Source: Halalkalirubrum salinum
GTDB taxonomy: Archaea; Halobacteriota; Halobacteria; Halobacteriales; Haloferacaceae
DNA length: 64,000 bases
Assembly (NCBI RefSeq): GCF_005543295.1
Contig: NZ_SRSG01000020.1
Coordinates: 1-64,000, forward strand
Direction: 5' to 3'
The notes under the pieces are model-generated. The model was not told where the DNA came from, made no database searches, and saw only the letters and a program-made list of their open reading frames with translations. Shown in pieces: positions 1 to 8,145 of this stretch (position 1 is its first letter; each line of letters opens with the position of its first letter). A program made the position numbers and the translations under genes.

Positions 1-39
1 GATGTCTAACGTTTCTCTGAGCAGGTCTTCGAGTTGCAT
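1..39 (-). CDS. possible 5' end of a gene running off the left edge
   Basis: On the minus strand an ATG at 37-39 opens a frame that stays open to base 1 (MQLEDLLRETLDI). It would be divergent to the gene at 221, with an AT-rich intergenic stretch between. Only 13 codons are visible, so neither the gene nor its function can be confirmed. A 9-bp inverted repeat (19-27 and 56-64) overlaps its start and may be an operator or chance. Confidence 0.25.
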   Translation of the reverse strand, partial: MQLEDLLRETLDI

Positions 40-220
40 AACCACCACTCACTACGACCTGCTCGCTTCTCAAACTCCCTAAACTAGACAGTGCCAGATG
101 TTGTGAGTGTACTGTATAGTGATATATTCCTCAATTGAGTATCAGTATATGAGAGGCAAATCCCAACTCATCCATGTGTTATTATTATATTGACACCAAT
201 GTTTTTATCTACTAGCTTCG

Positions 221-874
221 ATGTGTGACATGATGATGCATCACGGGGAGACGAGGGGAGAAGCCACATCTGGCGCCGTTCGGGAGACGGCCAGGGAGCT
301 GGCTGACCTGATGTGCCGGGGGTTTGTCGCTCACGATCGGGGAAAACGCGAGGAAGCGATTGAGGCGTTTACGACAGTTGATGCGTGGCAGTTTCAACAT
401 CTGTCTGCGGACAAGGCGCGATTAGCCGCGACGGCGTACGTCGACGCGCTCTGGGAGAAAGATACCGTTGAGCTTCGTTCGCTTCAGCAGGGTTCTTTGA
501 ATACAGACTCCCTCAAGGCGTCTGACTGGAGTCCAGTCGCAGAGCGATTCCGTGCACGGGCAGCTGTCGTTGGGATGGACCCGGCGTATGCCGAACAGAG
601 CACGATCGCGTGGAAGCGACACAAGACAGGGGGTGATTACTGGACACCCATGCAGCGCGCACAGGTCCATGAAATCCGTGCAGCGATCGGAAATGACACG
701 TATCCGGACAAGCCAAAGCACGGCCAGTCCGGATTTGGACCGGAGGCCGCTCGCTACGCGCTCGCGATCGAGTTACACGACATGCACACGAGCGAACACT
801 GGATACAGGCCAAACGAGTCATGGTTCCGTACTACGAGTGTATCCTTCGCAAGCAAACTCATGAGCAAAACTGA
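221..874 (+). CDS. hypothetical protein, 217 aa, overlapping a histidine kinase gene
   Basis: I do not recognise a family. The protein is soluble, with no signal peptide or membrane segment and a short Met/His-rich start (MCDMMMHH). The middle looks mostly helical and the C-terminal part has scattered His, Trp and Tyr residues. Its 3' end overlaps the next gene, a receiver/PAS/histidine kinase, by 14 bp in another frame, which implies translational coupling and suggests a shared signalling role (inference). The 220 bases upstream are AT-rich and hold the likely promoter. The start is the first ATG; ATGs a few codons further on are possible alternatives. Confidence 0.7.
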   Translation: MCDMMMHHGETRGEATSGAVRETARELADLMCRGFVAHDRGKREEAIEAFTTVDAWQFQHLSADKARLAATAYVDALWEKDTVELRSLQQGSLNTDSLKASDWSPVAERFRARAAVVGMDPAYAEQSTIAWKRHKTGGDYWTPMQRAQVHEIRAAIGNDTYPDKPKHGQSGFGPEAARYALAIELHDMHTSEHWIQAKRVMVPYYECILRKQTHEQN

Positions 875-2342
875 GAGTACTCCTCAAATGAACGGTGATT
901 TGTCGTATCTCATCGAAGACGAGATTAGGGCTTCACAGATCAAAACGCTCGTTGTCGACGACGATCGCGACCTTGCAGACCTAACTGCGACGTTCCTCGA
1001 GCGCGAACAGGGTGCGTTCGAGACAACCGTCGAGACGACCGTCGCTGCGGCGCTTGATCGTATCGAAGAGATCGACTTCGATGCGATCGTTAGTGACTAC
1101 GACATGGGCCGGCTCAATGGGCTCGATTTTCTTGAACGAGTTCGTACAGAGTACCCGGATATCCCATTCATTTTATTCACCGGCAAAGGGTCTGAAGAGA
1201 TTGCGAGCGAGGCGATTTCGAAGGGTGTCACCGATTATCTCCAGAAGGAAACGGGTGCAAGCCAGTACTCAGTGCTGGCGAATCGGCTGCTCAACGCCGT
1301 TGAAAAGCATCGAGCGACCGAGACGGTAAAGCGGTCTGAGCGCCGTTTTAGCCGATTGGTAGAAAACTCCACGGACGTCATCTCGATCGTCGGCGAAAGT
1401 GGGGCGTTCGAATATGTCTCGCCATCAGCTGAGCGGATTCTCGGTTACCCACCGAGCGAACTCCTCGGAGAGTGGGTGTTTGATTACGCTCACCCAGACG
1501 ACAGACAAGAGGCGATGGAGAAGTTTTTCGCCGCGGTAGAAAATCCGGAGATTCAACCGACCGTCGAGTTTCGATTTAATGATCCCGATGGTGAGTGGCC
1601 GGTATTACAATCTCGTGGACGCAATATGCTTACCGACGAGTGTATTCAGGGATTCGTTATCAACAGTCGTGATATTTCGGATCTCAAGGAACAAGAACAG
1701 GCGTTGAGACAACGAAATGAACAGCTCGAAGATATGAAACGGGCGATCTCTCACGACATCAAGAGTCCGCTGAGCGTCGCTTCGAACTCACTTGTACTAT
1801 ACGACGAAACCGGAGACGACGAACTCCTCCAGAAAGTTGATCGATCGATCAGCCGGATTGAGGGACTGATTGATCAGACGATAGCGTTAGTCGAGCAAGG
1901 GACTGACGTTACTGATTCCGATCGAATCTCGCTTACGGACGTCTGTACTGCCGCGTGGGACATGGTTAACACAAACGGCGCGGAGCTTCATATCGACAAC
2001 TCCCGAGAATTTACTGCGGACCCAGATCGGCTCCAGCGAGTCTTCGAGAACCTCTTTCGAAATGCCGTCGAACACTCGGGTAGTGACGTGACCGTCTCGG
2101 TCGGAACAACCAACGAAGGAATATATGTCGCCGATGATGGGCCGGGAATCCCTGAAGAAGACCGTGAAGTGATCTTCGAGACGGGGTATACAACCGCTGT
2201 TGATAATACTGGATTTGGACTCCCAATCGTCAAACAAGTTCTACTCGCACACGGTTGGGAAATCGACGTTGGTGAGAGTGATGCTGGCGGCGCACGGTTC
2301 GATATTGCGGGTGTCGAGTTCGTGTCATCCGTTTACAAATAA
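861..2342 (+). CDS. sensor protein: receiver domain - PAS - histidine kinase
   Basis: A 493-residue cytoplasmic signalling protein. Residues 27-145 form a receiver domain with the acidic pocket D33-D35, phospho-acceptor D79 and conserved K129. Residues about 160-275 are a PAS domain. The HisKA H-box has phospho-His H298 (ISHDIKSPL). The ATPase domain has an N-box (residues 395-405), G1 DDGPGI (425-430) and G2 GFGLPI (451-456). There is no transmembrane segment, so it should sense a cytoplasmic signal or receive phosphate from another kinase. This order is common among haloarchaeal kinases. The ATG at 861 gives a complete receiver domain; the open frame extends upstream only as a shadow of the preceding gene. 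Confidence 0.9.
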   Translation: MSKTESTPQMNGDLSYLIEDEIRASQIKTLVVDDDRDLADLTATFLEREQGAFETTVETTVAAALDRIEEIDFDAIVSDYDMGRLNGLDFLERVRTEYPDIPFILFTGKGSEEIASEAISKGVTDYLQKETGASQYSVLANRLLNAVEKHRATETVKRSERRFSRLVENSTDVISIVGESGAFEYVSPSAERILGYPPSELLGEWVFDYAHPDDRQEAMEKFFAAVENPEIQPTVEFRFNDPDGEWPVLQSRGRNMLTDECIQGFVINSRDISDLKEQEQALRQRNEQLEDMKRAISHDIKSPLSVASNSLVLYDETGDDELLQKVDRSISRIEGLIDQTIALVEQGTDVTDSDRISLTDVCTAAWDMVNTNGAELHIDNSREFTADPDRLQRVFENLFRNAVEHSGSDVTVSVGTTNEGIYVADDGPGIPEEDREVIFETGYTTAVDNTGFGLPIVKQVLLAHGWEIDVGESDAGGARFDIAGVEFVSSVYK

Positions 2343-2466
2343 AGCAGGCCGCGTGCCTCAGAATTATGCCTTCAGGCAGTTCACCGATGAATATTCATCG
2401 GCATCTCGATCACTTGTGAATGGCCGCGGGCGAAACCCGTTAATGGCTCCAAAACCAACCAGTTGT

Positions 2467-3375
2467 ATGGTCGAAGCGACCGACATTTCGGAGCTCAAGC
2501 GGGGCACCGAACTTGTCAAACGGGGGTTCGCACAGATGCAGAAAGGCGGCGTCATCATGGATGTCGTCACACGCGAGCAAGCACGTATTGCCGAGGACAC
2601 GGGTGCGGTTGCGGTGATGGCCCTAGAGGCTGTTCCGGCCGACATCCGGAAACGCGGCGGCGTTGCTCGAATGCCTGATCCGACGAATGTGACAGAGATC
2701 ATCGAAGAGGTGTCCCTGCCAGTAATGGGCAAGGCCCGAATCGGCCACCACACTGAGGCACAAATACTCCAATCACTTGGTGTTGACATGATCGACGAGT
2801 CCGAAGTGCTCACGCCGGCCGATGATGCCTTCCACATCGACAAACGCGAGTTCACTGCGCCGTTCGTTTGTGGGGCGCGAAACCTCCCTGAAGCGCTTCG
2901 ACGTATCCATGAGGGTGCGGCAATGATCCGCACGAAAGGTGAAGCGGGCACTGGCGACGTGAACCAGGCGGTTCACCACCAGCGGACGATGATGAACCAG
3001 ATCCGGACGATCGAGGGGCTTGATTTCCAGGAGCGCGAAAAGTGGGCCAGAGAACACGGCGCACCACGCGAACTCGTTCACGAAGCCGCCGAACTCGGCC
3101 GACTTCCTGTCGTGAACTTCGCCGCGGGCGGAATCGCGACCCCTGCAGACGCGGCGTTGATGATGCACCACGGCTGTGACGGGATCTTTGTTGGCTCTGG
3201 TATCTTCGGGGCAGAGGACCCGGAGACGATGGGCACGGCAATTGTCGAGGCTGTCAACAACTGGGACGATCCAGACGCGCTCGCGGACATCGCCACCGGC
3301 GTCGGTAAGGGGATGAAAGGCCAATCCAACGTCGATCTCCCGGAAGAAGAAAAGCTCCAGAGTCGCGGCGTATAG
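2467..3375 (+). CDS. pdxS: pyridoxal 5'-phosphate synthase subunit PdxS
   Basis: The 302-residue synthase subunit makes PLP from ribose 5-phosphate, glyceraldehyde 3-phosphate and ammonia. The family signature is clear: a (beta/alpha)8 barrel beginning [16 protein letters not shown] with conserved D32, the catalytic-lysine motif [10 protein letters not shown] (K89) and the phosphate-binding motif TKGEAGTG. The C-terminal tail is usual. The glutaminase partner PdxT is not in this window and is presumably elsewhere. The gene stands alone, about 120 bp after the sensor kinase, and is convergent with thrB. Start chosen at 2467, where family similarity begins. Confidence 0.97.
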   Translation: MVEATDISELKRGTELVKRGFAQMQKGGVIMDVVTREQARIAEDTGAVAVMALEAVPADIRKRGGVARMPDPTNVTEIIEEVSLPVMGKARIGHHTEAQILQSLGVDMIDESEVLTPADDAFHIDKREFTAPFVCGARNLPEALRRIHEGAAMIRTKGEAGTGDVNQAVHHQRTMMNQIRTIEGLDFQEREKWAREHGAPRELVHEAAELGRLPVVNFAAGGIATPADAALMMHHGCDGIFVGSGIFGAEDPETMGTAIVEAVNNWDDPDALADIATGVGKGMKGQSNVDLPEEEKLQSRGV

Positions 3376-3410
3376 GACACACCGACAACGTATTTTTATT
3401 TCGACGACAG

Positions 3411-4292
3411 CTACTGATCGAGTATTGTCGCTCCTTCACCGACGCGCACACGATAGGCCCGCGAATCGACGTCGTGGGTCGCAAATGTCTCGAGCATCGC
3501 GGCGGCGATCGCACGCTGATCGCGCGCATGACACGCCGCGATCACTGTTGGACCGGCCCCGCTGACAGTGACGCCAATCGCACCCGCGTTGAATGCGGCC
3601 GATCGGACGTCTTCGTAGCCGGTGATAAGTGAGGCCCGCGCCGGTGTGATAATTGGGTCGTCCATGCCGGCACCGACCAGTTCTGGATCATCTCGGCACA
3701 TCCCGGCGGTGAGTGTTGCTGCGTTGCCCACCGTTTCAACGAGTTCTTCGATCGACGCACTCTCTGGAACAACACGGCGAGCATCCCGCGTCGAGACCGC
3801 AATATCGGGCAGGCAGGCGACGAGTGGGATCGACGTGTCGATCGAGCGGACGCCGTTTGCGGTTGCGATGGTGAATCCTCCGAGAATCGATGGGGCGACG
3901 TTGTCGGCGTGTGCTGCCCCGGAGACAACGGCTTCGCCCTCGGCGGCGATTGGAACCAACTCTTCGCGAGTGAGGCCGCGATCGTACAGTTCGTTGAGTC
4001 CCACGGCCGCGGCCGCGGCGCTCGCTGCGGAGGAACCCAGCCCCGAGGCAGGTCTGATTCCCTTGTCGATCTCGATGTGTGCTGGCGCGGACAGCGCTTC
4101 GACGACTGCACCCACGGTGTTCTTTTTTGGATCCTCGGGGATAAACTGGCTTCCGACGCCCGTTATGTCGATTGTCGTCTCCGCTGCTTTCTCCACGCGG
4201 ACGATGTCTGCGGGTCGATCGAGCGCGACGCCGAACACGTCGAAACCGCTGCCGAGGTTTGCGCTTGTCGCCGGCGCTCGAACGGTAACCAT
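3411..4292 (-). CDS. thrB: homoserine kinase
   Basis: A 293-residue GHMP-family kinase that phosphorylates L-homoserine in threonine biosynthesis. The N-terminal motif APATSANLGSGFDVFG and the ATP-binding loop GLGSSAASAAAAAVGLNELY identify homoserine kinase within the family, and VSGAGPTVIA is the C-terminal GHMP motif. I prefer the ATG at 4292 (MVTVRAPATSANLG), which gives the canonical start; another ATG lies two codons upstream at 4298. It converges with pdxS, with only a T-rich gap of about 35 bp between the stops. Confidence 0.95.
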   Translation of the reverse strand: MVTVRAPATSANLGSGFDVFGVALDRPADIVRVEKAAETTIDITGVGSQFIPEDPKKNTVGAVVEALSAPAHIEIDKGIRPASGLGSSAASAAAAAVGLNELYDRGLTREELVPIAAEGEAVVSGAAHADNVAPSILGGFTIATANGVRSIDTSIPLVACLPDIAVSTRDARRVVPESASIEELVETVGNAATLTAGMCRDDPELVGAGMDDPIITPARASLITGYEDVRSAAFNAGAIGVTVSGAGPTVIAACHARDQRAIAAAMLETFATHDVDSRAYRVRVGEGATILDQ

Positions 4293-4373
4293 GCACATCG
4301 GTAACGGCAGTCGATTAAAAAAGGTAGCGAAGCGAATCCACCGATTGAAGCGGTTTGAGATCTCCCGTTATAT

Positions 4374-4619
4374 TCAGTTCCGCCCCGTGACGAATACCAT
4401 CGGCCCGACGACGATCAGGCCGACACCAAGGAGCAACATGTAGTCCGGCATCGTCGGCGACAGCATGAACACCGCACCGAAGGTCGTCACGACGAGGCCG
4501 ATGATCCGGACGGATTTCAACGGGAGCGTCGCCAGCACGGCCACTACGAACGTGATCAAGAGCACTTCCGCGAGGGTGTAATCAATCAGGATTTCGTCGA
4601 TGAACTGTAGGGGCAGCAT
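4374..4619 (-). CDS. small membrane protein, 81 aa
   Basis: An 81-residue hydrophobic protein with about three predicted membrane segments (around residues 12-30, 34-52 and 55-75) and almost no soluble part. No catalytic motif is visible and I do not recognise the family. It follows another small membrane protein on the same strand (4717-5010) and may be co-expressed with it. Start taken at 4619 (MLPLQF); an in-frame ATG at 4652 would add eleven polar residues. Confidence 0.7.
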   Translation of the reverse strand: MLPLQFIDEILIDYTLAEVLLITFVVAVLATLPLKSVRIIGLVVTTFGAVFMLSPTMPDYMLLLGVGLIVVGPMVFVTGRN

Positions 4620-4716
4620 TCTCGTACCGGTAGATGGCGGTGAAACGCGCATTAAAGTTCCGTTCTTCGGCGCACGCGCCCGCTATCGATCGGACAGAGA
4701 TCGACGCAAACAACAG

Positions 4717-5010
4717 CTATCGATCGGACCCGCCGTCGCGATCGTGTTCGTACAGTCCGGACGACTCAACAGTATCCGGTGAGTCACGACCCTCGGGTCC
4801 GCGGATGTCGATGTGTCTGAGCCACCCAAACCACAACACGAATACCATGGTCCCGTAGCCGGCCACGAAGACAACAGAGCCAAGAATATCGAATCCGGCC
4901 TGGCCAAACGCCCAGCGGGCAACACCCGAGCCGCCGACGCCGGCCAGCAATACCAGCGCCAACAGCAGCCGATCGGACTTGAGAAATTCACGGAGACTTG
5001 TTTCGCCCAT
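4717..5010 (-). CDS. small membrane protein, 97 aa
   Basis: A protein of about 97 residues with two membrane segments in its first two thirds (LLLALVLLAGVGGSGVARWA and a second beginning FDILGSVVFVAGYG), then a polar acidic tail. No motif identifies a function. It lies between the Gfo/Idh oxidoreductase and the small membrane protein at 4374, all on the minus strand. Start placed at 5010 (MGETSLREFL); an ATG ten codons upstream is also open. Confidence 0.65.
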   Translation of the reverse strand: MGETSLREFLKSDRLLLALVLLAGVGGSGVARWAFGQAGFDILGSVVFVAGYGTMVFVLWFGWLRHIDIRGPEGRDSPDTVESSGLYEHDRDGGSDR

Positions 5011-5049
5011 GACAATCTGTACGGCTTGAAGCCATCTCAATGGTTCGGT

Positions 5050-6027
5050 TCAATCGAGCGAAACGGGCGCGCCGCTGGCAGCACTTTCATAGAGTGCGTC
5101 AATAACGCGCATGTTTGCGATCGCTTCTGTGCCATCGGTCCGCGGCGGTACACCTGCGTCAACACATTCTGCGAGGTGTTCGACTTCGAGCCGATACTGA
5201 TCGATCGGATCGAACGTTTCGACGTTTCGCTCTCCGTCGACCTCGTAGGTCAACTCTAGTGAGTCGTCCGTTGGGGCATCGAAGGCATCTGTAACTTCGA
5301 GCCAGCCGTTCGATCCCTCCACGCGGTATCGCTGGATCAATGGCGTGTCAAAGCTCGACGCAATCTGTGCGGTCGAACCGTCGTCGTACTCGAGAATTCC
5401 AGTAAGGGAGGTATCGACGCCCGTCTCCCGTGAGTCGTCTGCGTGTGCGTACACGCGATCGGGCTCGCCGAGGAACCGTCTTGCAGCCGAAACGGCGTAA
5501 CAGCCCACGTCCATGAGTGAGCCGCCGGCCAGCGCTGGGTTCAATCGGATGTCCTCGGGATCACCAAAGAGCGGAAACTGAAACGATGCTGACACAGATC
5601 GCACGTCCGAGAGCGCCGAAGCAGCGATCTCGATCGCTCGTTCGGTTCGAGGGTGATATCGATACATGAACGCCACCATGACCGTTATCCCGCGATCGGC
5701 ACAGTGCTCGACAACCTCGCGTGCCTCGTTTGCGTCGCTCGCAAGCGGCTTCTCACAGAGGACGTGCAAGCCGGCGTCAGCCGCACGCTTCGTCCACTGG
5801 GCGTGTAGTGCGTTCGGCACCGGGATGTAGACGGCATCGATCTCGTCGTCCTCGAACAACGCCTCGTAGCTGCCGTAGTATCGCGGAATCGAAAACGGCG
5901 CGGCAACCTCCCTTGCTCGGTCGAGATTTCGCGATGCGATCGCACCGACGCGGTGGTCGCTCGATTCGATCGCCGGCAGGACTGCTTTTTGTCCAATTCC
6001 AGCCGTACTGAGGATTCCAAACTCCAT
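5050..6027 (-). CDS. Gfo/Idh/MocA-family NAD(P)-dependent oxidoreductase
   Basis: A 325-residue sugar-dehydrogenase-type oxidoreductase. The N-terminal Rossmann fold begins FGILSTAGIGQKAVLPAI, and VLCEKPLAS is the family's signature EKP motif, whose lysine lies at the active site. The C-terminal alpha/beta domain carries the conserved substrate-side stretch GGSLMDVGCYAVSAARRF. Haloarchaeal relatives include xylose and glucose-fructose oxidoreductase-like enzymes, but substrate cannot be read from sequence. It is probably monocistronic; its upstream region contains a 24-bp perfect tandem duplication (6061-6108). Confidence 0.85.
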   Translation of the reverse strand: MEFGILSTAGIGQKAVLPAIESSDHRVGAIASRNLDRAREVAAPFSIPRYYGSYEALFEDDEIDAVYIPVPNALHAQWTKRAADAGLHVLCEKPLASDANEAREVVEHCADRGITVMVAFMYRYHPRTERAIEIAASALSDVRSVSASFQFPLFGDPEDIRLNPALAGGSLMDVGCYAVSAARRFLGEPDRVYAHADDSRETGVDTSLTGILEYDDGSTAQIASSFDTPLIQRYRVEGSNGWLEVTDAFDAPTDDSLELTYEVDGERNVETFDPIDQYRLEVEHLAECVDAGVPPRTDGTEAIANMRVIDALYESAASGAPVSLD

Positions 6028-6060
6028 AACAAAACCAACCGATCGTCACGGGATAATACG

Positions 6061-6108
6061 ATCGGCCACTCACCCCGGCGATCGATCGGCCACTCACCCC
6101 GGCGATCG
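6061..6108. repeat. 24-bp perfect tandem duplication
   Basis: Two identical 24-bp copies (6061-6084 and 6085-6108), each beginning ATCGGCCACTCACC and ending GGCGATCG. They lie in the gap upstream of the oxidoreductase gene (minus strand) and upstream of the zinc-finger gene (plus strand). Each unit starts and ends with part of the palindrome CGATCG, so the junction creates CGATCGATCG. Confidence 0.95.
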
Positions 6109-6166
6109 TGCATGGTTTGCGCACACTGACTGAAACGCTTATTTACACGCTCACGTGACATCGAGT

Positions 6167-6352
6167 GTGGACATAACGGACGACAACCAGATCAGGTGCA
6201 GCCGATGTGACGAATACATCTCTCTGGACGATGCGGTTGCGATCGAGAAGGGTGTCTCGATCGTCAAGCCGCTGTGTCACGACTGTCTCGGCGTGATCGG
6301 CGTGCCGAAAGGGTACGATCTGAGTCGCGATCTTTCGTATCTCAAGCGGTGA
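6167..6352 (+). CDS. small zinc-finger protein
   Basis: A protein of about 61 residues with two zinc-knuckle pairs, CSRC near the N-terminus and CHDC about 30 residues later, typical of haloarchaeal mini zinc-finger proteins of unknown function. There is no ATG; a TATA-like TTATTTA at 6139-6145 places transcription near the GTG at 6167 (leaderless start). An in-frame GTG at 6155 is the alternative and would give 65 residues. The last 26 bases, including the stop codon, are repeated twice more immediately downstream. Confidence 0.75.
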   Translation: MDITDDNQIRCSRCDEYISLDDAVAIEKGVSIVKPLCHDCLGVIGVPKGYDLSRDLSYLKR

Positions 6353-6404
6353 GCGATCTTTCGTATCTCAAGCGGTGAGCGATCTTTCGTATCTCAAGCG
6401 GTGA
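6327..6404 (+). repeat. 26-bp unit x3 copying the 3' end of the zinc-finger gene
   Basis: Three perfect head-to-tail 26-bp copies at 6327-6352, 6353-6378 and 6379-6404. The first encodes the last codons and the TGA stop of the zinc-finger gene (ending SYLKR-stop). Because the stop is inside the unit, the extra copies lie beyond it and do not change the protein. The absence of mismatches suggests a recent origin. Confidence 0.97.
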
Positions 6405-6500
6405 GTCGACCGAGGGACGTCGCAAATGTGAGACTATGTGGGACTGTGCGGTGCGTCGGCTGGATGCATGCGAGCTGATCGCAGGCCGACTGCCTTCCGT

Positions 6501-6513
6501 GACAGTTAAGTAA
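6501..6513 (+). promoter_or_regulatory. probable promoter of tRNA-Ser / rps13 operon
   Basis: The stretch GACAGTTAAGTAA resembles the haloarchaeal BRE/TATA arrangement of strong stable-RNA and ribosomal promoters. Transcription would begin about 25 bases downstream, near 6533, giving a leader of some 60 bases before the tRNA. Confidence 0.45.
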
Positions 6514-6592
6514 CGCAGACGAGCACCTATGAGTGCAGATACTGTAGGGGCGGCGTGTCCCGAGTCCGAGAGGGCGACGATACAAACCGCGT

Positions 6593-6677
6593 GTTGCGGT
6601 AGCCAAGCCTGGCCCAAGGCGCTGGGTTGCTAACTCAGTGGCGTAATGCCCCCGGGGTTCGAATCCCCGCCGCAACG
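6593..6677 (+). tRNA. tRNA-Ser(GCT)
   Basis: The acceptor stem GTTGCGG (6593-6599) pairs with CCGCAAC (6670-6676), followed by discriminator G at 6677. The anticodon loop TTGCTAA gives anticodon GCT, reading AGC/AGU serine codons. There is a long variable arm, as expected for serine, and a T-arm CGGGG-TTCGAAT-CCCCG. CCA is not encoded. It lies 20 bp before rps13 and is probably processed from the same transcript. Confidence 0.96.
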
Positions 6678-6697
6678 CTCGCATCAACAAACTAGCT

Positions 6698-7219
6698 ATG
6701 AGTGCAGAAGAACCACAAGACGGCTCGCCGGAGGAGGACGAGGACCTCCGTTACTTCGTTCGGATCGGGACAACCGATCTCGACGGGACGAAGACGGTCG
6801 AGCGCAGTCTCACGGAGATGAACGGGATCGGCCAGCGGACGGCGCGAATCGTCGCCGAAACCGCCGGTGTCGACCGAACGGCGACGTTCGGGCTCCTCGA
6901 CGAAGACGAGATCGACGCGGTCGTCGACGTCGTTGAGAACTTCTCGGAACACGTCCCATCGTGGATGGTGAACCGCCAGAAGGACTTTTACACCGGCGAA
7001 GACGACCACGTCGTCGGCTCCGATCTCAACCAGCAACGCACACAAGACATCAACCGAATGCAGATGATCAACTCCTACAAAGGGGTCCGCCACCAGCGCG
7101 GACAGAAGGTCCGTGGACAGCGAACGAAGTCCACAGGCCGGACCGAGGGGACGATCGGTGTCAATGTCGAAGAGATCCGCGAAGAACAGGCCGAAGAGGC
7201 TGCGGGTGACGACGAATGA
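6698..7219 (+). CDS. rps13: 30S ribosomal protein S13
   Basis: A 173-residue archaeal S13p (uS13) of the small-subunit head. Family features are an acidic N-terminal extension, then RYFVRIGTTDLDG, the helix-hairpin MNGIGQRTARIV and the basic C-terminal stretch YKGVRHQRGQKVRGQRTK, which contacts rRNA and the subunit bridge. The acidic tail is typical of halophiles. It opens the ribosomal operon; its stop overlaps the ATG of rps4 by 4 bp. Confidence 0.98.
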   Translation: MSAEEPQDGSPEEDEDLRYFVRIGTTDLDGTKTVERSLTEMNGIGQRTARIVAETAGVDRTATFGLLDEDEIDAVVDVVENFSEHVPSWMVNRQKDFYTGEDDHVVGSDLNQQRTQDINRMQMINSYKGVRHQRGQKVRGQRTKSTGRTEGTIGVNVEEIREEQAEEAAGDDE

Positions 7220-7743
7220 CCACCGGCAACAACACAAAGAACTACGAGACGCCGAACCATCCGTTCCAGGGCGAGCGAATCGCCGAAGAGAGCGGACTGC
7301 TCGGCCGCTACGGGCTCAAAAATAAAGAAGAGCTGTGGCGCGAACAGTCGGAGCTTCGGCGTATGCGCCGAGAGGCTCGCCGACTTATCGGCGACGCCCA
7401 GGGCGACATTGACGTGGCTGCAGAGGAAGGCGCGGGGTTCCTCTCGCGACTTCGCCGCTACGGAATCCTCGGCGAGAACGACGAGATCAACGAGGTCCTG
7501 TCGCTCGATGTAACTGATCTGCTCGAACGCCGCCTCCAGACCATTGCGTACCGCAAGGGACTGGGCAGCACCCCGAAGCAGGCCCGACAATTCATCACAC
7601 ACGGTCACGTCACGATCGACGGCGCCCGTGCGACGACCCCGGCCCGCAAGGTCGAGGTCGGTGAAGAATCGACCGTCGTGTTCGACGAAACAAGCCCGCT
7701 CTCGGATGACCTCCATCCCGAGCGCGCGGAGGCACAGGAGTAA
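7216..7743 (+). CDS. rps4: 30S ribosomal protein S4
   Basis: A 175-residue uS4, the primary 16S rRNA-binding protein that nucleates the 30S body. The S4 RNA-binding domain is at about residues 103-165 (ERRLQTIAYRKGL followed by ARQFITHGHVTIDG). The N-terminus has the archaeal YETPNHPFQGERI start. It overlaps rps13 by 4 bp and is followed 6 bp later by rps11, indicating one operon. Confidence 0.98.
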   Translation: MTTGNNTKNYETPNHPFQGERIAEESGLLGRYGLKNKEELWREQSELRRMRREARRLIGDAQGDIDVAAEEGAGFLSRLRRYGILGENDEINEVLSLDVTDLLERRLQTIAYRKGLGSTPKQARQFITHGHVTIDGARATTPARKVEVGEESTVVFDETSPLSDDLHPERAEAQE

Positions 7744-7749
7744 CTACCA

Positions 7750-8139
7750 ATGAGCGAATCAGCCGACGACAAGTGGGGAATTGCCCACGTGTACGCGTCG
7801 TTTAATAACACCCTCATCACGATCACCGATCAGACGGGCGCCGAGACGATCGTCAAGTCCTCTGGCGGCTCTGTGGTGAAGCAAAACCGAGACGAGGCGT
7901 CGCCGTACGCAGCCATGCAGATGGCTGAGTCCGTCGCCGAGCAGGTCAAAGAGGCCGGCATCTCTGGGATCCACGTCCGCGTTCGCGGCCCTGGCGGTAA
8001 CGGAAACAAGTCTCCCGGCCCCGGCGCACAGGCGACGATCCGAGCGCTCGCACGCGCGGGGCTCGAAATTGGCCGCATCGAAGACGTGACGCCGATCCCA
8101 CACGACGGGACTCGAGCGCCGAAAAATAAACGGGTATAA
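7750..8139 (+). CDS. rps11: 30S ribosomal protein S11
   Basis: A 129-residue uS11 of the 30S platform. The hallmark segments are present: [19 protein letters not shown], the central [10 protein letters not shown] helix, [20 protein letters not shown], and the C-terminal [14 protein letters not shown]. It lies between rps4 and rpoD in the conserved archaeal S13-S4-S11-Rpo3 order, with gaps of 6 bp on both sides. Confidence 0.98.
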   Translation: MSESADDKWGIAHVYASFNNTLITITDQTGAETIVKSSGGSVVKQNRDEASPYAAMQMAESVAEQVKEAGISGIHVRVRGPGGNGNKSPGPGAQATIRALARAGLEIGRIEDVTPIPHDGTRAPKNKRV

Positions 8140-8145
8140 CGACAG

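Noticed and set aside
19-64. 9-bp inverted repeat GAGCAGGTC/GACCTGCTC as terminator or operator
   Set aside because: Short, with a long spacer and no T-tract; chance cannot be excluded.
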